From the NCBI RefSeq assembly GCF_007995095.1, contig NZ_VOPY01000001.1:1079001-1143000 (forward strand): DNA of 64,000 nt, in the 5' to 3' direction. The DNA comes from Flavisphingopyxis soli (GTDB lineage Bacteria; Pseudomonadota; Alphaproteobacteria; Sphingomonadales; Sphingomonadaceae). The position numbers and the translations under genes are program-made. Positions 55,815 through 64,000 of the stretch are shown in pieces. Position 1 is the stretch's first letter. The number at the start of each line of letters is the position of its first letter. The notes beneath the pieces are model-generated. The model was not told the DNA's origin and ran no database searches. It saw only the letters and a list, made by a program, of their open reading frames with translations.

Positions 55815-57224
55815 GTGACCGATGCGCCGACCGAGCCGATCGCATCGCCCGTTCCGGCTCCGGGCGAACGGCGCACGACGGGCTCGCTCGGCCGGCGGAT
55901 GATCGGCGTCGCGACGCTGTGGATCGCGATCCTGCTGATCGGCGGCGGCGGCGCGCTCGACCGCGTGCTGGTCAACGCGGTAACCAACAACTTCGATTCG
56001 AACCTCGAATACATCCTCTACGCGATGATCCGCACCGCCGAGATCGACCCGACCGGCGAGGTGCGTTTTGTCGAGCCGCTCGGCGACCAGCGTTTCCTCG
56101 AAGCCTATAGCGGTCTCTATTGGCAGATCAGCGGCAAGGGGCACGAGGCGTTCCCCTCGCGATCGCTATGGGATCGCCAGCTCAAGGCGGGCGAGGCTCA
56201 GAGCGGCGACGAGGTGCGCACCTATGACAGCGGAGAATTCGACGGCGAACTGCTCCGCATTGCCGAACGCGACGTTATCTTGCCCGGATCGAAAGTCCGC
56301 TGGCGATTCCAGGTCGCGCAGGACCGCGCCACGCTCGACGAGCAGATCCGCACGTTGCGTCGCACGCTTGTGCGCAGCTTCGCCGCGCTCGCGATCGGCC
56401 TCATCATCATGGCCGCGCTGCAGACGCTCTATGGCCTGTGGCCGCTCAGGCGGATCCAGACATCGATCGCACAGATGCGCCGCGGCACCCGCAACCGCGT
56501 CACCGCGCCGCTGCCCAACGAAGTCATGCCGATGGTTGACGAATTGAATGCGCTGCTCGCGCACAACGAGTTGCAGGCCGAGGAAGCGCGCCGCCACGCG
56601 GGCAATCTGGCGCACGCGCTCAAGACGCCGTTGACGGTGATCACCAATGCCGCGGCAAGCCATGCCGAGGATATCGACGAGACGGTGATGCGCGAGGCGG
56701 CAACGATGCGCCGCCATATCGACCATCACCTCGCCCGTGCCCGCGCGGTCGGTCGGCGCGTATCGGGGCAGAGCCGCTGCAAGGCGGCCGACAGCATCGA
56801 TGCGGTGATGCGCGCGGTCGGGCGCCTCTATCCCGACACGCGACTCGACAGCGACGGCCCGCGCGAGGTGATGGTCCAGGTCGAGCGCCAGGATCTTGAC
56901 GAGATGCTCGGCAACGTCATCGAGAATGCGGCAAAATACGGCGGCGGCAGCGTCTTCGTGACATCGGTCGTCGAGGCCGGGTTTCTCGAGATCCTGACCG
57001 AGGATGACGGTCCCGGCATTGCCCCCGCCGATCGCCTGCGCCTGTTCGATCGCGGCGCGCGTCTCGACACCGAAAAACCCGGTACCGGCCTGGGTCTCGC
57101 GATCGTGCGCGACGTTGCGCAGATCTATGGCGGCAGCGTGACGCTCGAAGACAGCGAGGACCTTGGCGGCCTGCTGGTCCGGCTGCGCTTGCCGCTGGCG
57201 CCGATCGAATCAAGCGAGGACTAG
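55815..57224 (+). CDS. Sensor histidine kinase, partner of the response regulator
   Basis: This is a 469-residue membrane kinase with a GTG start 9 bases after AGGA. Two transmembrane helices (about 31-50 and 190-210) bracket a periplasmic sensor of about 140 residues (NFDSNLEYILYAMIR). A HAMP-like linker follows, then the phospho-acceptor His267 in NLAHALKTPLTVI. The ATPase domain shows NVIENAAKYG (N box), EDDGPGIAP and GTGLGLAIV. This NLAHALKTPL H-box is typical of the PhoQ-like class. It pairs with the regulator just upstream. Confidence 0.95.
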   Translation: MTDAPTEPIASPVPAPGERRTTGSLGRRMIGVATLWIAILLIGGGGALDRVLVNAVTNNFDSNLEYILYAMIRTAEIDPTGEVRFVEPLGDQRFLEAYSGLYWQISGKGHEAFPSRSLWDRQLKAGEAQSGDEVRTYDSGEFDGELLRIAERDVILPGSKVRWRFQVAQDRATLDEQIRTLRRTLVRSFAALAIGLIIMAALQTLYGLWPLRRIQTSIAQMRRGTRNRVTAPLPNEVMPMVDELNALLAHNELQAEEARRHAGNLAHALKTPLTVITNAAASHAEDIDETVMREAATMRRHIDHHLARARAVGRRVSGQSRCKAADSIDAVMRAVGRLYPDTRLDSDGPREVMVQVERQDLDEMLGNVIENAAKYGGGSVFVTSVVEAGFLEILTEDDGPGIAPADRLRLFDRGARLDTEKPGTGLGLAIVRDVAQIYGGSVTLEDSEDLGGLLVRLRLPLAPIESSED

Positions 57225-57275
57225 CGTGCAATTGCCCTTTCGCGCAGGCGGCCGCTCGGCTAACGGGGGCGGGAC

Positions 57276-58286
57276 ATGACCGCCGAAATCCACAGGCTCA
57301 AAGGCGCCGCGCCTTCGCTCGACCCGATCATGCGCCTCGTTGCGAGCGATATGAATGCGGTCAACGCCGTCATTCTCGACCGCATGCAGTCGCAGATTCC
57401 GCTGATTCCGGAACTTGCGGGCCACCTGATCTCGGGCGGCGGCAAGCGGCTGCGGCCGATGATCACGCTCGCTGCCGCACGGCTGCTCGATTATCCCGGC
57501 ACGCGCCAGCACAAGCTCGCCGCCGCGGTCGAGTTCATCCATACCGCAACCTTGCTCCACGACGATGTCGTCGACGGGTCGGACATGCGCCGCGGCAAGC
57601 GCACCGCGAACATCATCTGGGGCAATCCGGCGAGCGTCCTGGTCGGCGATTTCCTGTTCAGCCGTGCCTTCGAACTGATGGTCGAGGACGGATCATTGAA
57701 GGTCCTCAAGATCCTCTCGAACGCGTCGGCGGTGATCGCCGAGGGCGAGGTCGACCAGCTCACCGCGCAGCGCCAGGTTTCGACCAGCGAGGACAAGTAT
57801 CTCGCGATCATCGGCGCCAAGACCGCCGCCCTGTTCGCCGCCGCTGCGCGTATCGCCGCAGTGATCGCCGAGCGCGAGGGCGAGGTCGAGGACGCGCTCG
57901 ATGCCTATGGCCGCAATCTCGGCATCGCCTTCCAGCTCGTCGACGACGCGATCGATTATGTTTCCGACGAGGCGACGATGGGCAAGGGGGTCGGCGACGA
58001 CTTCCGCGACGGCAAGGTGACGCTGCCCGTCATCCTGGCCTATGCGCGCGGCAGCGCCGAAGAACGCGCCTTCTGGCATGATGCGATGATGGGGCGGCGC
58101 ATTTCCGACGACGACCTCAGCCATGCGACCGCGCTGCTCGCCAAGCATAACGGCATCGCCGACACGCTCGAACATGCGCGCCACTACGGCCAGCGCGCGA
58201 TCGACGCGCTCGGCATCTTCCCCGCCGGAGTCGCCAAGGCGGCGCTCGTCGAAGCGGCCGAATTCGCGGTCTCGCGCGCCTACTGA
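57276..58286 (+). CDS. ispB: Long-chain all-trans polyprenyl diphosphate synthase
   Basis: This is a 336-residue prenyltransferase that makes the ubiquinone side chain. The first Asp-rich motif is LLHDDVVDGSDMRRGKRTAN near residue 92 and the second DDAIDYVSDEATMGKGVGDDF near 219. SGGGKRLRPMITLAAARL near 50 is the IPP-binding region. Small residues before the first Asp motif fit a long product; chain length (probably decaprenyl in sphingomonads) cannot be read with certainty. It begins 51 bp after the kinase gene and could be read from its own promoter. Confidence 0.94.
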   Translation: MTAEIHRLKGAAPSLDPIMRLVASDMNAVNAVILDRMQSQIPLIPELAGHLISGGGKRLRPMITLAAARLLDYPGTRQHKLAAAVEFIHTATLLHDDVVDGSDMRRGKRTANIIWGNPASVLVGDFLFSRAFELMVEDGSLKVLKILSNASAVIAEGEVDQLTAQRQVSTSEDKYLAIIGAKTAALFAAAARIAAVIAEREGEVEDALDAYGRNLGIAFQLVDDAIDYVSDEATMGKGVGDDFRDGKVTLPVILAYARGSAEERAFWHDAMMGRRISDDDLSHATALLAKHNGIADTLEHARHYGQRAIDALGIFPAGVAKAALVEAAEFAVSRAY

Positions 58287-58343
58287 CGCGACCGGGCGAC
58301 GTGGCGCTTCGCATCGCGGTTTCTTTCGCCTATCGCGCCGACA

Positions 58344-59747
58344 ATGTCCGACGCCGCCCCCGCCCTGATTGACTCTATCGCGCCCTCGCCGAGGATGGCG
58401 GAGATGCGTGCGACGTTGACGCTCGCCTGGCCGTTGATCCTCGGCAATCTTGCGCAGATGGCGATCAACACGACCGATGTGCTGATCCTCGGGCGCTATG
58501 ATGTCGAGGCGCTCGGCGCCGCCGCGCTCGGCGTCAACCTGTTCTGGGCGTTCGGCATCTTCGGCATGGGGGTGGTCACCGCCTCGTCGCCGCTGATTGC
58601 CGCCGAGCGCGGGCGGCGCAGCCATGCGGTGCGCGATGTGCGCCGCACGGTGCGCCAGGCGGGCTGGGTCGCGGTATTCATTTCGGTCCCGATCTGGCTG
58701 CTGCTGTGGCACAGCGAGGCGATGTTCCGCCTGCTCGGCCAGCAGGACCAGCTTGCGGTCGATGCCGGGCGGTTTGTCTCGATCGCGATGTGGGGCGTGC
58801 TGCCCTTCCTCCTCCATCTCGTCCTGCGGTTTTACGTCACCGCGCTCGAGCGGCCGATCTGGGGCCTCGTCGTCACCGCGGGTGCAGTCGTGTTCAACGC
58901 CATCGCCTGCTGGGCGCTCGTCTTCGGACGGCTCGGCCTGCCCGAAATGGGGCTCGAAGGCGCCGCCATTGCGAACGCGCTCGCCAATCTCGTGCTGTTT
59001 CTCGGCATGGTCGCTGTCGTCCAGGGCGTCCGGCGCTTTCGCCGCTATCATCTGTTCGGGCGCTTCTGGCGCGCCGACTGGCAGCGGTTTCGAGAACTGG
59101 TCAGGGTCGGCGTTCCGATCGGCCTGATGCTCGCGCTAGAGATCACGATCTTCAACGCCGCGGTGTTCCTGATGGGGCTGATCGACCTTGCCTCGCTCGC
59201 CGCGCACGCGATCGCGATCCAGGTCGCGGCGCTCGCCTTTCAGGTGCCGTTCGGCATTTCGCAAGCCGCCACCGTGCGCGTCGGCCTGTTCTACGGGCGC
59301 GGCGATCGCGCGGGTGTCGCGCGTGCCGGCTGGACATCGTTTGCGCTCGGCCTTGCTGCGGCGATCCTGCTGTCGCTCGGCATGGCGCTCGGCGCGCCGT
59401 GGATCATCGGTCAGTTTCTCGGCGGTACGGGGCAGGGCGACCCAGTCGTATTCACGCTGGCGGTCGATTTCCTCCTCGTCGCCGCGGTGTTCCAGCTGGT
59501 CGACGCGACGCAGGCGATCGGCGCGGGCGTGCTGCGCGGCGTCCAGGATACGCGCTGGCCGATGCTGATCGCGCTGTTCGGCTACTGGGTCGTCGGGATC
59601 GGTGTCGCGGTCGTGCTTGCGTTCCACACACCGCTCGCCGGGGTCGGCATCTGGATCGGGCTTGCCGCCGGGCTCGGCGTCGTCGCCGTCCTGCTGCTCG
59701 GTCGCTGGATGCTGCGCGACCGGCTCGGGCTCATGGCCGATCAATGA
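58344..59747 (+). CDS. MATE family efflux transporter
   Basis: This is a 467-residue inner-membrane antiporter with 12 hydrophobic segments and the NorM-like MATE layout (TLTLAWPLILGNLAQMAINTTD at the start, PFGISQAATVRVGLFYGRGD near 305, the repeat of the first half). NorM types export cationic drugs with Na+ or H+. The specificity here is unknown. Its stop overlaps the hrpB start by four bases (ATGA), so the two are co-translated. Confidence 0.93.
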   Translation: MSDAAPALIDSIAPSPRMAEMRATLTLAWPLILGNLAQMAINTTDVLILGRYDVEALGAAALGVNLFWAFGIFGMGVVTASSPLIAAERGRRSHAVRDVRRTVRQAGWVAVFISVPIWLLLWHSEAMFRLLGQQDQLAVDAGRFVSIAMWGVLPFLLHLVLRFYVTALERPIWGLVVTAGAVVFNAIACWALVFGRLGLPEMGLEGAAIANALANLVLFLGMVAVVQGVRRFRRYHLFGRFWRADWQRFRELVRVGVPIGLMLALEITIFNAAVFLMGLIDLASLAAHAIAIQVAALAFQVPFGISQAATVRVGLFYGRGDRAGVARAGWTSFALGLAAAILLSLGMALGAPWIIGQFLGGTGQGDPVVFTLAVDFLLVAAVFQLVDATQAIGAGVLRGVQDTRWPMLIALFGYWVVGIGVAVVLAFHTPLAGVGIWIGLAAGLGVVAVLLLGRWMLRDRLGLMADQ

Positions 59748-62200
59748 CCCGCCTGCCGGTCGAAGACGCGCTGCCACGACTGCTCGCTACCCTGTCGGAC
59801 CGATCGAACGCGGTCCTGATCGCCCCGCCCGGTGCGGGCAAGACGACGATGGCTGCGCCCGCGTTGCTCGATGAGCCCTGGTGTACCGGCGAAGTGCTGC
59901 TACTCAGTCCGCGCCGCCTGGCCGCGCGCGCCGCCGCCGAACGCATCGCCGACCTCGCCGGTTCGCGGCTCGGCGACCTGGTCGGCTATGCCACACGCCT
60001 CGACAGCAAGCGCAGCGCGGCCACGCGGCTGACCGTGATGACGCAGGGCATCTTCCGCAACCGCGTCGCGGCTGACCCCGAATTGCCCGGCGTGTCGGCG
60101 GTGCTGTTCGACGAAGTCCACGAACGCAGCATCGACGGCGATTTCGGCCTCGCGCTCGCGCTCGACGCTCAGGCGGGCCTCCGCCCCGATTTGCGCCTGA
60201 TCGCGATGTCGGCGACGCTCGACGGCGCGCGCTTCGCCGCGCTGATGGCCGAGGACGATCATGGCGCGGCACCGCTGATCGAGAGCGCAGGACGCAGCCA
60301 TCCGCTCACGATACGCTATGCCGGACGCCGCGCCGAAGAGCGGATCGAGGACGCGGTCGCGCGCGCCGTCCGCGAAGCGCTCTCCGACCATGACGGCGAC
60401 ATTCTCGCCTTCCTCCCCGGCGTGCGCGAAATAGACCGCACCGCCGAACGCCTCACTGGCCGCGTTGGTGGCGTCGCGATCCATCCGCTCCACGGCCAGT
60501 GCGATCCCGCCGCGCAGCGCGCCGCGATCCGGCGGGCACCCGACGGCGCACGCAAGATCGTCCTCGCCACCAGCATTGCCGAAACGAGCATCACGATCGA
60601 TGGCCTGCGCATCGTCATCGACAGCGGACTCTCGCGGCGCGCACGCTTCGATCGCGCCGCCGGTGTCACCCGGCTCGTCACCGAACGCGTCAGCGCGGCA
60701 GCGGCGACGCAGCGCGCGGGGCGTGCCGCGCGGCAGGCGCCGGGGATCGCGATCCGCCTGTGGGAAGAGGCCGCGACCGCCGGGCTCGCCGCCTATGACC
60801 CGCCCGAAATCCTCGAAAGCGACCTCGCGCCGTTGCTGCTCGATTGTGCCGCGAGCGGGATCGGCGACCCTGCCAGCCTGCGCTGGATCGACGCGCCGCC
60901 CGCCGCCGGTCTGACCGAGGCGCGCAAGCGGCTGGTCGCGATCGGTGCGCTCGATTCGGACGGACGGATTACGCCGCACGGTCGCGCCATCGCGCGCCTG
61001 CCGCTGCCGCCCGCCGTCGCGCACATGGTCGTCGTCGCAGCGCGGCAGGGGCAAAGTGCGCTTGCCGCCGAAATTGCGGTATTGCTCGCTGAACAGCGGC
61101 TCGGCGGGCGCGATTGCGATATCGAGACACGCCTCACGCGCTGGCGGCGCGAACGCGGACGCGCCGCCGATGCCGCGCGTGCGCTCGCCCGGCGCATCGA
61201 AAAGCTGGCGGGGCCAGGCGAGACGCGTGGCGATCCCATGTCGATCGGCGCGCTCGTCGCGACAGCCTTTCCCGATCGCGTCGCCCGGCGTGGCGGCGGC
61301 GACGGCAGCCGCTGGACCAGCGTCGGCGGGCGTGGCTTCACGCTGCCGGCCGACCAGCCGCTGGCGCACGCGTCGTGGCTCGCGGTCGCCGATGTCCAGG
61401 GCAGCGCGAGCGGCGCGCGGATCGTTTCGGCAGCGCGGCTCGACGATAGGGATGTCGCCGCCCTGATCGATGCCGAGGCCGAAACGCGGATCGTCACGCG
61501 CTACGACGCCGCCGAAGACCGCGTCCAGGCACTGCGCGAACGCCGCCTCGGCGCGATCCGCCTCGCGAGCGAACCCGCGCAGAGCCCCGACCCTGCGCAG
61601 GCTGCCGCAGCGCTGCTCGCGCATGTCGCCGCCAACGGTCTCGCCTGCCTGCCATGGGGTGCGGCGGGGCAGGCGCTGCTGACGCGCGCTGGCTATGCCG
61701 GCGTCGACGCGCTTGGCGAAGAGAATTTGCTCGCCACGCTCGACGACTGGCTCGCCCCCGCGCTCGACGGCGCGCGCCGCTTGCGCGATATCGCGCCCGA
61801 TGCGCTGGTGAGCGCGCTGCAGGGGCTGGCCGGCTGGAATGCGATGCAGCGGATCGACCGGATCGCGCCGCGCTGGTTCGAAACGCCCGCTGGCACGCGG
61901 CACGAGATCGATTATGGTGGTGCCGATCCCAAGGTCGCGGTCCGCGCCCAGGCCGTGTTCGGGCTCGATAGCCATCCGCATGTCGGCGATCCGCCGCGCC
62001 CGCTGCTGATCGAGCTGACTTCGCCCGCCGGGCGCCCGATCCAGGCGACGCGCGACCTGCCTGCCTTCTGGCGGGGGAGCTGGGCCGACGTCGCCAAGGA
62101 CATGCGCGGGCGCTATCCGCGCCATCCCTGGCCCGACGACCCCGCCTCGGCGCGCGCGACGGTGCGGACCAAGAACGCCGATGCGCGTCGAAAGTCTTGA
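59744..62200 (+). CDS. hrpB: ATP-dependent helicase HrpB
   Basis: This 818-residue DEAH/RHA-family helicase is full length for HrpB. The start at 59744 overlaps the MATE stop. Motif I is IAPPGAGKTTMAAPALL near residue 30, motif II VLFDEVHERSIDGDF (DEVH variant) near 120, motif III MSATLD, and motif VI QRAGRAARQAPG near 325. The HA2 and C-terminal HrpB domains follow and end in GSWADVAKDMRGRYPRHPWP, a typical HrpB tail. Bacterial HrpB has a poorly known role, probably in RNA processing. Confidence 0.95.
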   Translation: MTRLPVEDALPRLLATLSDRSNAVLIAPPGAGKTTMAAPALLDEPWCTGEVLLLSPRRLAARAAAERIADLAGSRLGDLVGYATRLDSKRSAATRLTVMTQGIFRNRVAADPELPGVSAVLFDEVHERSIDGDFGLALALDAQAGLRPDLRLIAMSATLDGARFAALMAEDDHGAAPLIESAGRSHPLTIRYAGRRAEERIEDAVARAVREALSDHDGDILAFLPGVREIDRTAERLTGRVGGVAIHPLHGQCDPAAQRAAIRRAPDGARKIVLATSIAETSITIDGLRIVIDSGLSRRARFDRAAGVTRLVTERVSAAAATQRAGRAARQAPGIAIRLWEEAATAGLAAYDPPEILESDLAPLLLDCAASGIGDPASLRWIDAPPAAGLTEARKRLVAIGALDSDGRITPHGRAIARLPLPPAVAHMVVVAARQGQSALAAEIAVLLAEQRLGGRDCDIETRLTRWRRERGRAADAARALARRIEKLAGPGETRGDPMSIGALVATAFPDRVARRGGGDGSRWTSVGGRGFTLPADQPLAHASWLAVADVQGSASGARIVSAARLDDRDVAALIDAEAETRIVTRYDAAEDRVQALRERRLGAIRLASEPAQSPDPAQAAAALLAHVAANGLACLPWGAAGQALLTRAGYAGVDALGEENLLATLDDWLAPALDGARRLRDIAPDALVSALQGLAGWNAMQRIDRIAPRWFETPAGTRHEIDYGGADPKVAVRAQAVFGLDSHPHVGDPPRPLLIELTSPAGRPIQATRDLPAFWRGSWADVAKDMRGRYPRHPWPDDPASARATVRTKNADARRKS

Positions 62201-62262
62201 CGGGGGGCAATGCGGTGCGGCATCGCGGCGACGCTCAACGCGACCCAGCACAGGAACACTCT

Positions 62263-62541
62263 ATGGCGGCCCGGATCTTTCAGCGACCCAAGAATGCGAT
62301 GCAGTCGGGCCGCGCGCTGACCGACGAATGGATGCTCGAATTCGAACCTGCCGAGGCGAAAAAGCCCGATCCGCTGACCGGCTGGGCAGGCAGCGGCGAC
62401 ACGCAGAGCCAGGTCCGGCTGGGCTTTGCCAGCTGCGATGAGGCACGCGCCTATGCCGAGAAATACGGCATCGTCTTCCACGTCATTCCGGCCCCCGAAC
62501 GCAAGCTCAAGCTGCAGGCCTACGCCGACAATTTCCGCTGA
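62263..62541 (+). CDS. NDUFS4-like complex I accessory subunit
   Basis: This is a 92-residue protein of the ETC complex I subunit conserved region family (eukaryotic NDUFS4/18-kDa). It opens ARIFQRPKNAMQSGRA and contains WMLEFEPAEAKKPDPLTGW, the SGDTQSQVRLGF segment and an ending rich in charged residues. The ATG at 62263 follows AGGA by seven bases. It would bind NADH dehydrogenase peripheral to the matrix-side arm, as in alphaproteobacterial complex I. It is 62 bp downstream of hrpB. Confidence 0.93.
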   Translation: MAARIFQRPKNAMQSGRALTDEWMLEFEPAEAKKPDPLTGWAGSGDTQSQVRLGFASCDEARAYAEKYGIVFHVIPAPERKLKLQAYADNFR

Positions 62542-62550
62542 GCCGATGCG

Positions 62551-63084
62551 CTAGGCGAGGTCGGCGAGACCCGGTCCGAGCAGCATCAACAGCCTGACGT
62601 CGATCGCCACGCCTTCGCTGCGCTTGTCCGCGACGAAGCCGGCGATATCGGCGAGCGGCACGCGGTGGACGGTGATATCCTCGCCATCGACCCCGCCGCC
62701 CTCCGACACTTTCGCCAGGCCCGTAGCGCGCACCAGCGTGAAGCTTTCCGAGACCATCCCCGGCGAGGAATAATAGTCGCCGAGCGAGGTTATCTGTTCG
62801 GCGCGATAGCCGGTTTCTTCCTCGAGCTCGCGCGCCGCGGCCTTTTCGGGCGCCTCCTCGGCGCCATCGTCGCCGATCAGCCCGGCGGGCAGTTCGAGGC
62901 AGCGCCGCCCGAGCGGGACGCGATATTGTTCGACCAGCAGGACGTGACGCTCAGCGTCGATCGCAAGGATGACCGCAGCCGATATGCCGCGCGTGCGCGC
63001 AACATATTCCCACCGACCACGCCGCTTGGCCGCGATGAAACGGCCTTCCCACATCACCTCTTCAGGCGCATCGGCGTCGATCAA
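62551..63084 (-). CDS. NUDIX hydrolase, ADP-ribose pyrophosphatase-like
   Basis: This is a protein of about 177 residues. The NUDIX box is complete: G, five residues, E, seven residues, then RELEEETGY, matching GX5EX7REUXEEXGU. Upstream parts GRWEYVARTRGISAAVILAI and LVEQYRVPLGRRCLELPAG resemble ADP-ribose pyrophosphatases. The start is uncertain: a TTG at 63084 gives a 4-bp overlap with the upstream TPM gene stop, while an ATG at 63054 (after GAGGTG) would remove ten residues. It hydrolyses nucleotide sugars or ADP-ribose, by family. Confidence 0.85.
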   Translation of the reverse strand: MIDADAPEEVMWEGRFIAAKRRGRWEYVARTRGISAAVILAIDAERHVLLVEQYRVPLGRRCLELPAGLIGDDGAEEAPEKAAARELEEETGYRAEQITSLGDYYSSPGMVSESFTLVRATGLAKVSEGGGVDGEDITVHRVPLADIAGFVADKRSEGVAIDVRLLMLLGPGLADLA

Positions 63085-63773
63085 AGTTCGATCAGCCGAT
63101 CGGGCAGCTCGTTGGGATTGGTGTCGCTCTTGGGGAAATTCTCGGCGAGGATGATGCCGATCTGGCGGACCGCCTCGGCCATGCCCGCCGCGACCTGTCC
63201 GGTTTTGACCTCGGCCAGCATCGCCGCCATTGCCTCGCCCCACACTTCGGGCGCCACCTTGGCGACGATCGCCTCGTCGGCGACGATCTCGGCGCGGTGT
63301 TCGCGCATCGACAGATAGATCAGCACGCCGGTCAGCCCGACCGTGCGCTTCTCTGCGCCAACCCTGAACAGGTCGATCGCGCGGCCGCGCACGCGCCTCG
63401 ATTTGATCGGCGCGGGAACGAGCAGGTATTTGAGCGGCGGCCACAGCTGGATCAGCAGCATGAAGCCGAATTTCATCGCCGCGGCGGTGGTGGCCAGTGC
63501 GAAAATCCCGCGCGGCGTCCAATCCTGTGTCCATGAATTGGTCAGCCGGTCATAGAGGCTGAGCATGTCATCGGGCCAGATCGCGAGTGTCGCGAGCGCG
63601 AGGAATGCTATCGCCGCCGCCCAGGCGAGCGCGACATCGGTATAGCCGTCCGAGCGATCGGCGATGATCGTGACGATCTCGCCGTCGCTGGCGCGCTCTG
63701 CGGCGGTCACCGCGGCGGTCACGACATTATGCTCGGCTACGCTGAGGGCCGGCGTTTCGTGCGCGTCGGTCAT
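63081..63773 (-). CDS. TPM-domain membrane protein
   Basis: This is a 230-residue protein with a TPM (thioredoxin-like phosphatase-fold) domain split by two membrane helices: AAERASDGEIVTIIADRSDG (about 25-44), helices at about 50-70 and 96-116, then GAEKRTVGLTGVLIYLSMREHRAEIV and IAAMLAEVK in the second part. The helices lie within the domain, which is the form seen in alphaproteobacterial TPM pairs. The ATG at 63773 is one base after the stop of the next TPM gene upstream, so they are coupled. Function is unknown. Confidence 0.85.
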   Translation of the reverse strand: MTDAHETPALSVAEHNVVTAAVTAAERASDGEIVTIIADRSDGYTDVALAWAAAIAFLALATLAIWPDDMLSLYDRLTNSWTQDWTPRGIFALATTAAAMKFGFMLLIQLWPPLKYLLVPAPIKSRRVRGRAIDLFRVGAEKRTVGLTGVLIYLSMREHRAEIVADEAIVAKVAPEVWGEAMAAMLAEVKTGQVAAGMAEAVRQIGIILAENFPKSDTNPNELPDRLIEL

Positions 63774-63774
63774 G

Positions 63775-64000
63775 TCACCATCCCCCCGATGCACCGCCGC
63801 CGCCGAAGCTGCCGCCGCCGCCCGAAAATCCGCCGCCGCCACCGAATCCACCGCCACCGCCGCCGAAGCCGCCGCCACGTCCCGAATTGGCCATGCTGTT
63901 GAGCGCCGACCACAGGATCACATTGCCAATCCCGCTACGGCGATAGCGCCGGCCGCGCTTGCCGCCGCCGAGCATCGGCAGGACGAAGAAGACGATGACG
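63775..64000 (-). CDS. TPM-family protein, C-terminal part, cut by the window edge
   Basis: The frame runs in from beyond 64000 and ends at 63775. The visible end is a membrane helix (FFVLPMLGGG), a basic stretch (KRGRRYRR) and a long tail of Gly with occasional Phe and Ser. YgcG-type TPM proteins have this helix-and-Gly-tail end, and the gene is coupled to a second TPM gene. The TPM domain itself lies outside the window. Confidence 0.75.
   Translation of the reverse strand, partial: VIVFFVLPMLGGGKRGRRYRRSGIGNVILWSALNSMANSGRGGGFGGGGGGFGGGGGFSGGGGSFGGGGASGGW

Noticed and set aside
58706-59743. An open frame of 346 codons in front of hrpB, in frame with it and overlapping the MATE gene.
   Set aside because: The translation is Arg-rich and lacks helicase motifs, the MATE frame is clearly the real one, and the ATG at 59744 gives the conserved HrpB start.

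Overview
The window is a stretch of ordinary chromosome from a high-GC alphaproteobacterium, most likely a member of the Sphingomonadales (Sphingomonas-like). The pointers are: an F1-only ATP synthase operon (atpHAGDC) without the Fo genes, a very short AtpC, an NDUFS4-like complex I accessory subunit, an adrenodoxin-type ferredoxin, an RpoH promoter of the CTTG-N17-CCTATAT type before dnaK, and the lon-hup-tRNA-Val order. I see no prophage, insertion sequence, CRISPR array, plasmid function or biosynthetic cluster. Genes are tightly packed, with many ATGA or shared-stop overlaps.

Layout. 1-6023: valine catabolism (a probable mmsA tail, acyl-CoA dehydrogenase, 3-hydroxyisobutyryl-CoA hydrolase, enoyl-CoA hydratase, mmsB), interrupted by two paralogous small lipoproteins and a divergent M15-like peptidase. 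6033-8824: a lipoprotein methyltransferase, a tiny membrane protein and a lone CpaF ATPase. 8963-13998: F1 ATP synthase, with a large palindromic repeat between atpD and atpC. 14150-22800: a membrane-anchored trypsin-like protease, ada, a secreted esterase, a decayed chimeric gene remnant, a CPBP protease, priA and a CDF transporter. 22923-31254: a patatin-like protein, a thioesterase with a perfect palindrome at its start codon, a periplasmic metallo-beta-lactamase-fold enzyme, dnaK-dnaJ, a PCu(A)C copper chaperone, an HExxH protein and a small membrane protein.

31347-40630: an arginine/agmatine degradation operon (aguA, aguB, M20 hydrolase, astA, astB) behind an M28 peptidase lipoprotein, then a divergent S9 peptidase. 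40692-45068: rpsD, a 17-bp tandem repeat, a chorismate mutase, and the rpiB-glyA-small membrane protein-nrdR-trmJ operon. 45197-48889: small membrane proteins, a hydrolase whose nucleophile position reads Gly, and two tandem cysteine desulfurases with a [2Fe-2S] ferredoxin. 48937-54543: SRP RNA, dnaX-ybaB, lon, hup and tRNA-Val(CAC). 54660-64000: a small exported protein with a two-component system, a long-chain polyprenyl diphosphate synthase, a MATE exporter, hrpB, the NDUFS4-like protein, a NUDIX hydrolase and two TPM-domain proteins, the last cut by the window edge.

The features most worth a second look are small: a repeat family that also sits inside the atp operon, a chimeric gene remnant beside the CPBP gene, hairpins and palindromes placed on start codons or between cistrons, the M20 enzyme co-transcribed with astA/astB, and the tandem desulfurase cluster. 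I did not find a convincing large undescribed system. All family assignments come from reading motifs by eye; no database search was possible.
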